A stretch of DNA of 64,000 nt from Paraburkholderia nodosa (GTDB lineage: Bacteria > Pseudomonadota > Gammaproteobacteria > Burkholderiales > Burkholderiaceae). Position 1 is the stretch's first letter. Each line of letters opens with the position of its first letter. Positions 18,607 to 27,649 of the stretch are shown here, one piece after another. The notes beneath the pieces are model-generated. The model saw only the letters and a list, made by a program, of their open reading frames with translations. It was not told the DNA's origin and made no database searches. The stretch spans positions 310,001 through 374,000 of the forward strand of contig NZ_MCNV01000001.1 in NCBI RefSeq assembly GCF_001718195.1. The letters run 5' to 3'. The position numbers were made by a program, and so were the translations under genes.

Positions 18607-19791
18607 TCATACTTTCTCGAGCGCGAGCGCGATACCCTGGCCACCGCCGATGCAAAGCGGCACGACGCCGCGACGCAACCCGTCGCGCTGCATCGACCAT
18701 GCGAGGCGCGTGGTGAGAATCGCGCCCGTCGCGCCGATGGGGTGGCCGTGCGCGATCGCGCCGCCTTCCACGTTCACGATGTCCTCGGGAATGCCGAGTT
18801 GCTTCATGACCGCGAGCGGCACCGCCGCGAATGCCTCGTTGATCTCGAAGCGTTCGACGTCGGCCAGCGACCAGCCGGCGCGCCCCAACGCGAGTTGCAC
18901 GGCGGGCACGGGGCCAAGACCGAACATGCCCGGCTCCACCGCCGCGACGCCCCACGCCACGAGCTTGACCATCGGCGAGAGCCCCTCGGCTTCGGCAAAG
19001 CCGCGCTCGGCCACGAGCATGGCGCTCGCCGCGCTGTTCAGGCCGGGCGCGTTGCCCGCCGTGATCGTGCCGTCCGGTCGAAACGCGGGACGCAGTTTCG
19101 CGAGCCCTTCGAGCGTCGTGTCGGGGCGCGGCGCTTCGTCGGTATCGATGCGCTCCATGCCCTTCTTGCCCTTGATCTCCACCGCGACGATTTCTTCCTT
19201 GAAGCGCCCCGCCGCTTGTGCGGCAGCAAAGCGTTGCTGCGAACGCGCGGCCCAGTTGTCCTGTTCAGCACGCGTGAGCCCGGCCCGCGTCACGAGGTCT
19301 TCCGTATGCCAGCCCGAATGCTGGCCCGAAAACGCATCGACGAGGCCGTCGCGCAGCATGCTGTCGTGAATCTCGGCGTTGCCCATGCGATAGCCCCACC
19401 GCCCGCCGTCCAGCAAGTACGGCGCGCGGTCCATGTTCTCCATGCCGCCCGCGAGCGCGACGTCGGCAAGACCCAGCATCACTTCCTGCGCGGCGCTCGC
19501 AACGGCTTGCGCACCGGAGCCGCATACGCGGTTCACCGTGAGCGCGGGCACCTGAACCGGCACGCCGCCGCCAAGCTCGGCCTGACGCGCGGGATTCATC
19601 CTGTTGCCCGCCTGGACCACGTTGCCGAGCACCACGGAGCCGAGCCGCGCCGGGTCGAGCTTCGCGCGCGCGAGCGTTTCGCGCACCGCCGCCGCGCCTA
19701 GCTCCGTAGCCGGCACGCCCTTGAACGCACCGTTGAATCCGCCAATTGCCGTACGCACCGGCTGGCACAAAACGATCTCGCGTGTACTCAT
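18607..19791 (-). CDS. Acetyl-CoA C-acyltransferase (thiolase)
   Basis: 394 aa. Nucleophile C90 in NRVCGSGAQ, H350 in GGAIAHGHPIGATG and C380 in CIGGGQG; all three thiolase catalytic residues are present, with the NEAFA motif. It condenses or cleaves acyl-CoA and acetyl-CoA. Start ATG 19791 has AGGAG upstream. Placement with a MarR regulator rather than with beta-oxidation genes suggests a specialised, inducible role. Acetoacetyl-CoA versus long-chain specificity cannot be read here. Confidence 0.9.
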   Translation of the reverse strand: MSTREIVLCQPVRTAIGGFNGAFKGVPATELGAAAVRETLARAKLDPARLGSVVLGNVVQAGNRMNPARQAELGGGVPVQVPALTVNRVCGSGAQAVASAAQEVMLGLADVALAGGMENMDRAPYLLDGGRWGYRMGNAEIHDSMLRDGLVDAFSGQHSGWHTEDLVTRAGLTRAEQDNWAARSQQRFAAAQAAGRFKEEIVAVEIKGKKGMERIDTDEAPRPDTTLEGLAKLRPAFRPDGTITAGNAPGLNSAASAMLVAERGFAEAEGLSPMVKLVAWGVAAVEPGMFGLGPVPAVQLALGRAGWSLADVERFEINEAFAAVPLAVMKQLGIPEDIVNVEGGAIAHGHPIGATGAILTTRLAWSMQRDGLRRGVVPLCIGGGQGIALALEKV

Positions 19792-19835
19792 GGTCGACTC
19801 TCCTTTCATATGCGCTGTTCCACTACCATTCTATG

Positions 19836-19849
19836 TATGCATATGCACA
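19836..19849. promoter_or_regulatory. MarR-type palindrome upstream of thiolase
   Basis: TATGCATATGCACA, 13 of 14 identical to the perfect palindrome at 26264-26277 and about 45 bp before the thiolase ATG. Candidate operator for the co-transcribed MarR, its paralogue, or both. Confidence 0.65.
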
Positions 19850-19944
19850 CTATCAAACGATTTTGTGGAACAAGCGCTCGCGTGCGCTGGCACGATTGAT
19901 GTCGTGTCCAGCGCACGCGGGGTGGTAAAACCGTTGCCGCTACG

Positions 19945-20481
19945 TTACGGTGCGGCCGGGAAATCGAGCGTCGTATCGTTGACGCGGTTCACGAGGTTCG
20001 TGAACGTGATCGACGTCACGGCGAGCGCGATTTCCACGATCTGGCGTTCGGTATAACCGGCTTCGCGAATCGCGCTAACTTCCGCTTCGGGCACCGTGCC
20101 GTGCGTCTTCACCAACAGGCGGACGAAGTGCACGAGCGCGTCACGCTTCGCGTCGCCGGTGGCTTCGCCTGCGCGGACCGCCTTCATCGTTTCCGGCGCG
20201 AGCCCGGCGAACTTGCCCGCCAGCGTGTGCGCGGCGAGACAGTAATCACAACCCGCCACTTCGCTCACCGCGAGCTTGATCGCTTCGATGTCGGGCTTCG
20301 ACAGCGTGCCGGCGGAGATCACGGCCTCCATGTTGAGCAGCGCGCCGAGCGCTTCGGGGCTATGCGTGCCGATGGTGGCGTAGGCGTTGGGCACCTTTCC
20401 CACGGCCTTGCGGATCTTTGCAAAGATTTCAGCGGCGGCGCCGGTGGCGGCTTCGGGCTTGATGGCGGAAAGACGGGACAT
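19945..20481 (-). CDS. Carboxymuconolactone decarboxylase/AhpD-like peroxidase-related protein
   Basis: 178 aa. The AhpD-type thiol motif is C78-x2-C81-x3-H85 (CDYCLAAH). Members reduce peroxides or peroxiredoxins through this CxxC. Typical length for uncharacterised alkylhydroperoxidase-domain proteins. GGAGC precedes the ATG. It is divergent from an AraC regulator across 148 bp, which likely controls it. Confidence 0.88.
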   Translation of the reverse strand: MSRLSAIKPEAATGAAAEIFAKIRKAVGKVPNAYATIGTHSPEALGALLNMEAVISAGTLSKPDIEAIKLAVSEVAGCDYCLAAHTLAGKFAGLAPETMKAVRAGEATGDAKRDALVHFVRLLVKTHGTVPEAEVSAIREAGYTERQIVEIALAVTSITFTNLVNRVNDTTLDFPAAP

Positions 20482-20629
20482 GTTTTGCTCCTTTAACGTT
20501 GCGGGTCGCGAGCGGGTGTCTGTGTCGCGCTGCCATCGTCGATGGCATGGATGCAGTGTAGTCGCGCACCGTCGCGCTTTTAATGCCAGAATGGCGCGAC
20601 TTCATGCTCGATCGTCTCACTCGCCCACC

Positions 20630-21565
20630 ATGGATCTGCTGAGCCGCCTTCTCGCGCTGATGCCCGTTGCCGGCCGCCTCGACGTGCGCTGCCATTTCGG
20701 CGCGCCCTGGCGCATCGACGATCCCGCTGCGAAGGAGCGTGAAATCCGCTATCACGTGCTGCTTGCGGGGCGCGCCATCGTCGAGGATGCGCACGGCGCG
20801 CCCGTCGCGCTCCATGCGGGCGACATCGTGCTGTTTCCCTCGGGCAGCGCGCACGTGCTGCACGACGGCAGCGGCACGGCGCCCGCCGTAGTTGCCAGGC
20901 GGATGGAAAACGGCGTGAGCATCGAAACGAATGTGGGCGATGGCGCCATCGCCGACGTCCTGTGCGGCCGCTTCCTGCTGCCTGCCGTGCCGCAGCGCCT
21001 GCTGCGAGAGAATCTGCCGGCGCGCCTCGTCGTGCATAGCGCGCGCGACGGCACGCAGGCGCCCGAACGTCTCGTGCGCCTGATCGCGCTGTTGCGCGAC
21101 GAAGCGTATGAGGCGGCGCCGGGCAGCGAGTCGCTCGTGAACCATCTTTCGGGCGCGCTCTTCGGGCTCACACTGCGCTACGCGAGCGCCGGCGACGCCC
21201 CGCCGCGCGGCCTGCTCGCGCTCGCGCAGCGGCCGCGCCTGCAACCCGCCATCGACGCCATGTTCGAAGCGCCCAGCAAGCCCTGGACGCTGCCCGAGCT
21301 TGCCGAGCTTTGCCACATGTCGCGCGCGACCTTCGCGCGGCACTTCGACGAGGCCATCGGCCGCTCGGCCGCCGACGTGCTCACCGATATCCGCATGACA
21401 CTCGCGGGCCGCATGCTCGCGCAGAGCAACGACAGCGTGGCGGAGATCGGCGAATTCGTCGGCTACCAGTCGGACGCCGCGTTCCAGCGCGGCTTCAAGC
21501 GCCACGTGGGCATGACGCCGGCGCAGTGGCGCTCGCTGGCGCGCGAGGCGGCTTCCAGCGCTTGA
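20630..21565 (+). CDS. AraC-family regulator with cupin_6 sensor domain
   Basis: 311 aa. N-terminal cupin domain (about 1-180; VALHAGDIVLFPSGSAHVLHD) and two C-terminal HTH units (about 205-305; LPELAELCHMSRATFARHF and VAEIGEFVGYQSDAAFQRGFKRHVG). ATG 20630 chosen because upstream open frame would overlap the divergent AhpD-like gene. The pairing of this AraC type with an AhpD-like or oxidoreductase target gene is common. It ends convergently with the efflux outer-membrane gene. Confidence 0.87.
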   Translation: MDLLSRLLALMPVAGRLDVRCHFGAPWRIDDPAAKEREIRYHVLLAGRAIVEDAHGAPVALHAGDIVLFPSGSAHVLHDGSGTAPAVVARRMENGVSIETNVGDGAIADVLCGRFLLPAVPQRLLRENLPARLVVHSARDGTQAPERLVRLIALLRDEAYEAAPGSESLVNHLSGALFGLTLRYASAGDAPPRGLLALAQRPRLQPAIDAMFEAPSKPWTLPELAELCHMSRATFARHFDEAIGRSAADVLTDIRMTLAGRMLAQSNDSVAEIGEFVGYQSDAAFQRGFKRHVGMTPAQWRSLAREAASSA

Positions 21566-21595
21566 GCGCAAAGTCATGGCTTCTGGCCGTGCCGT

Positions 21596-23059
21596 CTAGC
21601 CGCCGTGCGCGGGCGTTTCCTGCGCGAGCACCACGTCGCCGCTCTGGCTCCAGCCGCCGCCCAGCGACCGGTAGAGCGCCACCGCCGCTTGCGCGCGCTC
21701 GCGCTGCGCGTCGTTGAGCAGGTCCTGATCGGCGAGCAAGGTTTGCTGCGCGCTCAGCACATCGAGAAAGTCCGTGGCGCCGCCCTTGTAGAGCTGGTTA
21801 GCGAGCTTGAGCGATTGCGCCGACGAAGCCAGCGCGTCGTTCAACTGCTGCGTCTGGCTCGCCGTGCTCACGAGATCGCTGCGGCTGTCTTCCACTTCGC
21901 GCAGAGCCTGCAGCATGGTCTCCTGCAGATTCAGTTGCGACTCGCGCATGCGGCTCTCGCTCTGGTCGATGTCGGCCGTGATGCGCCCCGCGTTGAAGAT
22001 CGGACTCGTCGCGCCGATCGCCGCACTAAAGAGGTTATCCGTGAGCGTGGGCATGCCGAGGTAGGACGCCGCGAGAATGCCGTCCGTGAGATTGAGCGTG
22101 AACTTCGGATAACGCTCGGCGCGCGCCACGCCCACTTCCGCCGCGCGCTGCTGCACGGTGGCGTAGGCGGCCTGCACGTCGGGGCGGCGCAGCAGCGCTT
22201 CGGAAGGCAGCATCTGCGGCACGCTCGCGGGCACGCCGGGAATGGGCGCCGTTTGCGCGAGCGCGAGCTGCGCCACCGACTCCGGCGTGCGTCCCGTGTA
22301 CACCGCGATCAGGTTCAACTGATGATCGATGCTCGCCTGCGCCCGCGGAATGCGCGCCTGCAGTTCGCTTAGCTGCGTTTGTGCGCGTGCCACGTCCAGT
22401 TGCGTGGAAAGGCCGTATTTCAGGCGGTCTTGCGTGAGCAGCAAGGTGTGTTTGCGAATCTCCAGGTTATCCTGAAGGATCTTCAGTTCCGCCTGCGCAT
22501 AGCGCAGATCGACGTACGCCGAGGCCGTATTCGCCGCCAGCGCGAGACGCACGGCATCGAGCGCATGCTTCTGGCCCACGAGGTTCGCTTGCGCCGCGAG
22601 CAGGTCGAGCCGCTCGCCGCCGAACACGTCGGGCGACCAGCTCAGCGCGAGACCCGCGCCCGCCTGCTTCACATAGCCGAGCGGCGGCGGCGTGTTCTGC
22701 CGCGTATAAGCGCCATGCGCGGTGAAGTCCAGTTGCGGCAGCAGCGCCGCGTGCTTTTGCGTCGTGATCGATTGCGCCTGCTTCACGCGTTCGGCGGCGG
22801 CCTGCAAATCGAGATTGCCTTCGAGCACCGTGGCGAGCAGCGTATCGAGCGTCGGGTCGCCGAATTGCGCCCACCAGGCGCGCGCTTCGATGGCGTCCTG
22901 CGGCGCGTCGATCCGCCATGCCACCGGCGCCGTTTCGTGCACCGTGGCGGGCAAGTCGGGATGCTGCGCGGGCTGCACCGCGCATGCGGCGAGCACGGCG
23001 GCCGAAAGCAGCGAGAGTACGAGACGCATGGGAGTCGATGAGCGTTCAGGGGTTTTCAT
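21596..23059 (-). CDS. Outer-membrane efflux lipoprotein (NodT/OprM-type)
   Basis: 487 aa. Lipobox LAAC with Cys26, then two OEP repeats (coiled alpha-hairpins; PVAWRIDAPQ near the start, LLRRPDVQAAYATVQQRAAEVGVARAERYPKF region in mid-protein). Forms the trimeric TolC-like exit duct for the EmrAB pump encoded just upstream; the gap to emrB is 8 bp. A start at Met11 is also possible, but the first ATG has GAGGTG upstream. Confidence 0.9.
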   Translation of the reverse strand: MKTPERSSTPMRLVLSLLSAAVLAACAVQPAQHPDLPATVHETAPVAWRIDAPQDAIEARAWWAQFGDPTLDTLLATVLEGNLDLQAAAERVKQAQSITTQKHAALLPQLDFTAHGAYTRQNTPPPLGYVKQAGAGLALSWSPDVFGGERLDLLAAQANLVGQKHALDAVRLALAANTASAYVDLRYAQAELKILQDNLEIRKHTLLLTQDRLKYGLSTQLDVARAQTQLSELQARIPRAQASIDHQLNLIAVYTGRTPESVAQLALAQTAPIPGVPASVPQMLPSEALLRRPDVQAAYATVQQRAAEVGVARAERYPKFTLNLTDGILAASYLGMPTLTDNLFSAAIGATSPIFNAGRITADIDQSESRMRESQLNLQETMLQALREVEDSRSDLVSTASQTQQLNDALASSAQSLKLANQLYKGGATDFLDVLSAQQTLLADQDLLNDAQRERAQAAVALYRSLGGGWSQSGDVVLAQETPAHGG

Positions 23060-23067
23060 GGGGCACC

Positions 23068-24654
23068 TCAATGGGCGTCGGGCGGCGGGCCACCCAGCGA
23101 AATCGGCTTGGAGAACGCCACGCTCGCAATGGCGACCAGGAAGCAAAGCGAGAGCACGAAGAACGTATCGGAGAACGTCATCACGAGCGCTTCGCGCAGA
23201 ACCAGTGCGTGCAGTTGCGCGAGGCCCGCTTCGGCGGCATCGAGTGCATTGCCCGCCACAGACGACCAGTACGCGGTACGGCCCGCCAGCAGCAACTGCA
23301 CCTGCGGTGCGCCGCCGGTCACGCTCTCGTTCAGGCGCAGATAGTGAAAGTTGAGCCGGTCGTTGAGCATCGTCGCGCTCACGGCAATGCCGATCGCGCC
23401 GCCCAGGTTGCGCATGAGATTGAAGAGACCGCTGGCCGACTTGAGCCGCGAAGGCGGCAGCGATCCGAGCGACATCGTGACGATAGGCGGAATGGCGAAC
23501 TGCTGGCCAATGCCGCGCAGCGCCTGCGGCACCAGGAACTGCTGCCAGCCCCAGTCGTGCGTGAGCGGCACATACAGGTAGCAGCCAAACCCGAAGCAGA
23601 TCAGCCCGAACAGCATCAGCGCGCGCATGCTGAAATAGCGCGTGGCGAAGGCGTAGACGCCCAGCGCGAGCAACTGGAACACGCCCACCGAAAGCAGCGA
23701 CAAGCCGATCTGCAGTGAACTGTAGCCGCGCACTTCCGCGAGAAAGAGCGGCGTGAGATAAACGGCCACGAAAATGCCGATGCCCGTGACAAACGAAAGC
23801 AGACTGCCAATGCCGAAGTTGCGTACGAGCAGCGCGCGCAGGTCGACGATGGGGTCCTTCGCCGTGAGCGCGTGAACGATGAAGAGAAAGCCGCAGATCG
23901 CGGAGATCCACGTACAGGCAACGATCACGTCGTCGCCGAACCAGTTCTTGCGCGGGCCTTCTTCGAGCACGTATTCGAGGCAGCCGAGAAAGCCGCACAT
24001 GAGCACGATGCCGAGATAGTCGCCCCGCTTGAGCAGCGAAAGATCAGGCTTGTCGATGTTCACGTACTTCGGCACGAGCGCAGCCACCGCAATACCCGGC
24101 ACGAGGTTCAGATAGAACAGCCAATGCCACGACCATTGATCGGTGATCCAGCCGCCGATCACGGGCCCGAGCGTGGGCGCGAGCGAGGCGAGCGCGCCAA
24201 TGGTCGTGGAGGCGACGAGACGCTGCTTGCCGGGAAAGAGCACGAAGGCCGTGGTGAACACGGTGGGGATCATCGCCGCGCCGAGTGCGCCTTGCAGGCC
24301 GCGGAACACGATCATCGAGTTGATGTCCCAGGCGAGGCCGCACAGCATGCTCGTGATGGTGAAGCCCACCGCGGAGGCCACGAAAAGCCAGCGCGTGGAG
24401 AACACCTTCGAGAGCCAGCCCGACATGGGGATCACCATGATCTCGGCAATCAGATAAGCCGTTTGCACCCATGACAGCTCGTCCTGGCTCGCGGAAAGAC
24501 CGCCGCCGATGTCGCGCAACGACGAAGCGACGATCTGGATGTCGAGCGTGGCCATGAAGAAGCCGATGCACATCAGCGCGAACGCGAAGGCGCGTTGCGC
24601 CATCGGCTGCAGATGCGGAGCGAGTGTCGGGTCGGCGCTGGTCGTGGCGTTCAT
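23068..24654 (-). CDS. emrB: EmrB-type MFS multidrug transporter (DHA2, 14 TM)
   Basis: 528 aa, 14 predicted TM segments. DHA2 motifs are visible: LDIQIVASSLRDIGG in TM1, the PxxGPVIGGWI motif C (APTLGPVIGGWITDQ). Exports hydrophobic drugs or fatty acids by proton antiport as part of a tripartite pump with the adjacent adaptor and outer-membrane proteins. It begins 13 bp after the emrA stop. Confidence 0.92.
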   Translation of the reverse strand: MNATTSADPTLAPHLQPMAQRAFAFALMCIGFFMATLDIQIVASSLRDIGGGLSASQDELSWVQTAYLIAEIMVIPMSGWLSKVFSTRWLFVASAVGFTITSMLCGLAWDINSMIVFRGLQGALGAAMIPTVFTTAFVLFPGKQRLVASTTIGALASLAPTLGPVIGGWITDQWSWHWLFYLNLVPGIAVAALVPKYVNIDKPDLSLLKRGDYLGIVLMCGFLGCLEYVLEEGPRKNWFGDDVIVACTWISAICGFLFIVHALTAKDPIVDLRALLVRNFGIGSLLSFVTGIGIFVAVYLTPLFLAEVRGYSSLQIGLSLLSVGVFQLLALGVYAFATRYFSMRALMLFGLICFGFGCYLYVPLTHDWGWQQFLVPQALRGIGQQFAIPPIVTMSLGSLPPSRLKSASGLFNLMRNLGGAIGIAVSATMLNDRLNFHYLRLNESVTGGAPQVQLLLAGRTAYWSSVAGNALDAAEAGLAQLHALVLREALVMTFSDTFFVLSLCFLVAIASVAFSKPISLGGPPPDAH

Positions 24655-24667
24655 CGTCGTGGCCCCT

Positions 24668-25753
24668 TCAATGCGCTTGCGTGAGATGCACTTTCACGGT
24701 CGCCGAAAGACCGGGCCGCAGCGCGGCTTGCAGGTCCGCCGGCGCATTCGCGTCGACGCGGATGCGCACCGGCACGCGCTGCACGATCTTCGTGAAGTTG
24801 CCCGTGGCGTTCTCGGGCGGCAGCACGCTGAAGGTCGCACCGGTGGCGGGCGCGAGGCTCTCCACGGTGCCGTGCAGCGTGCCGCTGGCTGCGTCGAGCG
24901 TCACGTCGGCGCGGTCGCCCGCGTGCATCTTCTTCAACTGGTCTTCCTTGAAGTTGGCGTCCACCCACAGGCCGGTGGCGGGCACCACCGTAAGCAGCGG
25001 CGCGCCCACGTTGGCAAGCGTGCCCACCCGCGCCGTGCGATTGCCGATGTAGCCATCCACGGGCGCGGTCAAGGTCGTGTATTCGACGTTCAGTTGCGCG
25101 AGGCGCTGGTTGGCCTCGGCCGTTGCGACACGCGCCTGGGCGTCGTTAATTTGCGCGGCCAGCACGTCGAGCTGGCGTTGCGCCGCCAGCACCGCCGCGC
25201 CGCTTTGCGCAACCGACGCCTGGGCCTTCGCGTAGTCGGAATCCGCGCGCTCGACCAGCTGGTTCGAGACCGCGTCGTCCTTCACCAGTTCGCGGTAGCG
25301 CGTCTGGTCCTGACCGCTGCGCGTGAGTTCCGCATTCGAGGCGCGCACTTCGGCCTGGTGCTGGTTGATCACCGCTTCCTGCAACGTGCGCCTCGCCTGC
25401 AACTCGTCGACCGCGGCGCGCGCGCTCGCCAGCTCCGCGTTGGCCTGGGCGAGCTTCGCGTCATAGTCGCGCGAATCGAGACGCAGCAGCACCTGGCCTG
25501 CGTGCACGCGCTGGTTGTCCTGCACGGGAATCTCGGCGACGAAGCCGCTCACGCGCGGCGCCATCACGGTGACATTGCCGCCGACGTAGGCGTCGTCGGT
25601 GGTCTCGACGAAGCGCAGCACAAAGAACCAATAGCCGGCGGCAGCCGCCAGCACGAGAGCGACCGCGCCCAGCGCGAGACGCATGCGCGAGATGCGCGTA
25701 CGCTCTCTCGCTTGCGTGGGCTCGACCACGACGGAAGTGGAAGGACTCGACAT
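24668..25753 (-). CDS. emrA: EmrA-type membrane fusion (HlyD) protein
   Basis: 361 aa from the ATG at 25753; the much longer frame upstream is antisense to intergenic and marR sequence. One TM (about 26-46), lipoyl-like strand DDAYVGGNVTVMAPRVSGFV (about 53-72), a long coiled coil (about 95-200), second lipoyl half (VDGYIGNRTARVGTLANVGAPL) and beta-barrel. Adaptor for emrB and the outer-membrane channel. A palindrome related to the other MarR sites is 11 bp before the start. Confidence 0.92.
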   Translation of the reverse strand: MSSPSTSVVVEPTQARERTRISRMRLALGAVALVLAAAAGYWFFVLRFVETTDDAYVGGNVTVMAPRVSGFVAEIPVQDNQRVHAGQVLLRLDSRDYDAKLAQANAELASARAAVDELQARRTLQEAVINQHQAEVRASNAELTRSGQDQTRYRELVKDDAVSNQLVERADSDYAKAQASVAQSGAAVLAAQRQLDVLAAQINDAQARVATAEANQRLAQLNVEYTTLTAPVDGYIGNRTARVGTLANVGAPLLTVVPATGLWVDANFKEDQLKKMHAGDRADVTLDAASGTLHGTVESLAPATGATFSVLPPENATGNFTKIVQRVPVRIRVDANAPADLQAALRPGLSATVKVHLTQAH

Positions 25754-25763
25754 GACGTTTACC

Positions 25764-25777
25764 TGTGCATATACACT
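25764..25777. promoter_or_regulatory. MarR-type palindrome upstream of emrA
   Basis: TGTGCATATACACT, 12 of 14 identical to the perfect palindrome at 26264-26277, lying between the marR stop and the emrA start. Suggests that the efflux genes have their own repressed promoter. Confidence 0.65.
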
Positions 25778-25844
25778 ACTAAAGATGAAAAAAACGCCGC
25801 GATGGGAACAAGCGCGACGCAACCCACAAATCCAACCGAAAACG

Positions 25845-26270
25845 TTAAACCGCCCGTGTGATGCGAAACAGCTCGCGCCGCAGCCACGCGGCGCGTCGTG
25901 CGCCAAAACGGCGCTCGAATTCGTCCTGCGCCGCGCGCCAGTGGTCGTGCGCCGCTTCGAGGCGCGTGCGGCCCGCTTGCGTGAGCGCGAGACGGCGGCG
26001 TCGTTCGCCGCCGTCCGGCGCATCGGCCACGAGCGCGCCTCGCAGGAGCGGCCGCAAGGCGCGCACGAGCGTGGTGCGCTCCATCACCATCGAGCGCCCG
26101 AGTTCCGCCATCGTGAGACTCGACGCACGGCCCAGCGCGCCGAGAATGCTGAACTGCGTGGGCGTGAGTCCTGCCGCGCTCAAGTGCCGCTCGTAAAGCT
26201 GCGACAGATGCCGCGCGGCCTGGCGTACGGCAAAACAATCGTCGTGCTCGGGTGACTGGTAAATGTGCAT
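25845..26270 (-). CDS. MarR-family regulator of the emrAB cluster
   Basis: 141 aa from the ATG at 26270. This start gives the same N-terminal length as the paralogue at 18110-18544, so that CFAVRQAARHLSQLYERHLS lines up exactly; starts at 26321/26324 are less likely. Winged HTH at about residues 30-100 (MVMERTTLVRALRPL). The start codon lies inside a perfect palindrome (26264-26277), which fits autorepression. Transcribed in the same direction as emrA, B and the outer-membrane gene. Confidence 0.87.
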   Translation of the reverse strand: MHIYQSPEHDDCFAVRQAARHLSQLYERHLSAAGLTPTQFSILGALGRASSLTMAELGRSMVMERTTLVRALRPLLRGALVADAPDGGERRRRLALTQAGRTRLEAAHDHWRAAQDEFERRFGARRAAWLRRELFRITRAV

Positions 26271-26277
26271 ATGCACA
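26264..26277. promoter_or_regulatory. Perfect 14-bp palindrome over the marR start codon
   Basis: TGTGCATATGCACA is fully self-complementary and overlaps the ATG at 26270. Shared with variants at 19836 and 25764. Confidence 0.7.
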
Positions 26278-26360
26278 GAGTAGGCGGCAATCAGGCCCCG
26301 AACAAGCCTTACGCACGGCATCACATTATGGCCGCGGCGACAATAATCGCGGCCATGCTT

Positions 26361-27290
26361 TCAATTAGCCTTCACCTCCAGGGCCGCGTCGTGCGTCACG
26401 TCATCGAAAAACGCCGTGGCGTGGTCGATGAACGCGCGCACCTTCGCCGGCAGCAGCGTGCGCGTGGTATACGCGAGGCGAATCTCGATCTGCATGTCGA
26501 CGAGCGGGAAGTCGTCGAGTACCGTCACGAGCTTGCCCGCCTCCAGTTCCTCCCCGACGAGCGCGGTGGGGAGAATGCCGATGCCGAAGCCTTGCAGCAC
26601 CATCGCGCGGTTGAACTCGGGATTGTTCGAGGCGATTTCGTGGTGCAACGGCACGACGACTTCCTCGTCGCCCACGCGAAACGCGATCGCGGGCTTGCGC
26701 ATGGAAGGCGGCATCGGCACGAACACGTGGTTGGCGAGGTCGGCAGGATGCTTCGGCATGCCATGCGCTTCGAGATACGCGGGCGTCGTGACGAGCGCGA
26801 GCGGAATGCGCTCGAGCAGGCGCGTGACGGTCGATTCGTTGTTGAGCATGAACGGCAGCACGAGGCCGAGATCGTAGCCGTCCGCGATGAGATCGACGGG
26901 GCGCTCGGTGAGGATCACGTCGAGCGTCACCTTGGGATGCGCGCGCTTGAAGCTGGCGATGAGCGGCACGAGGCGATTGACCGTGGCCGTGGTGTGCGCG
27001 ACCAGGCGCAGCACGCCGCTCGCTTCGCGCGTTTGCACGGTGGCGTCGGCCTCCAGCGCATCGAGATCGTCGAGCACGCGGCAGCAGCCTTCGTAGAAGC
27101 GCTCGGCCGCCTCGGTGAGCGACACCGCGCGCGTGCTGCGATGAAAGAGCCGGCTGCCAAGGCGCTTTTCGAGGCGCGCGATGGCGCGCGAGACGACAGG
27201 CGTGGTGAGGCTGTGCATGTCCGCGGCGCGCGTGAAGCTGCGCGCCTCGACGACGGAGCGGAAGATCCGCAGGCTGTCGATGTAATCCAT
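26361..27290 (-). CDS. LysR-family regulator
   Basis: 309 aa. N-terminal winged HTH (MDYIDSLRIFRSVVEARSFTRAA; about 1-60) and LysR effector domain (about 90-300). The sequence type resembles the large CrgA/AaeR-like group found beside oxidoreductases or transporters, but its own target cannot be named. Neighbours on both sides are transcribed in the same direction and look unrelated. Confidence 0.85.
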   Translation of the reverse strand: MDYIDSLRIFRSVVEARSFTRAADMHSLTTPVVSRAIARLEKRLGSRLFHRSTRAVSLTEAAERFYEGCCRVLDDLDALEADATVQTREASGVLRLVAHTTATVNRLVPLIASFKRAHPKVTLDVILTERPVDLIADGYDLGLVLPFMLNNESTVTRLLERIPLALVTTPAYLEAHGMPKHPADLANHVFVPMPPSMRKPAIAFRVGDEEVVVPLHHEIASNNPEFNRAMVLQGFGIGILPTALVGEELEAGKLVTVLDDFPLVDMQIEIRLAYTTRTLLPAKVRAFIDHATAFFDDVTHDAALEVKAN

Positions 27291-27329
27291 GGTCGTGAGG
27301 GGAATGGTGTTGGCGTAGCTTAATGCGTT

Positions 27330-27638
27330 TCAGTCGCCCTCGCCGAACACCTCCGCACAAAACGCCCGCCCCTCGTCCGACAAACTCGCCGTGCCGCTCC
27401 CATCTTCGGCCTGCGTCGTCACCACGAGGCCGCCGTCTACGAGCGCCGTCAATTGTCTGCGCAATCCGCTCATCGGCACGCCGGCCTGCTTCGAGAGTTT
27501 CGCGAGCGACCATGCGCGCCCCTGCCGCTCGTGCTTCTCGCATTCCGCGCGCCACAACTGCTCGAGCACGGCAATCAGCACCGGGTCGACGCCCAACTCG
27601 TCAGCGTCGCCGTCTTCGCGTTCTTTATCTGCGTTCAT
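27330..27638 (-). CDS. Small winged-helix-like protein, probable regulator
   Basis: 102 aa. Start ATG 27638 has GAGGAGG seven bases upstream; an ATG at 27653 overlaps the stop of the upstream MocR gene. Acidic N-terminus, then [30 protein letters not shown] (about residues 42-72), which reads as a helix-turn-helix with wing, similar to ArsR/MarR-like domains. No named family recognised with certainty. Probably co-transcribed with the MocR gene. Confidence 0.7.
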   Translation of the reverse strand: MNADKEREDGDADELGVDPVLIAVLEQLWRAECEKHERQGRAWSLAKLSKQAGVPMSGLRRQLTALVDGGLVVTTQAEDGSGTASLSDEGRAFCAEVFGEGD

Positions 27639-27649
27639 CGTCTGCCTCC

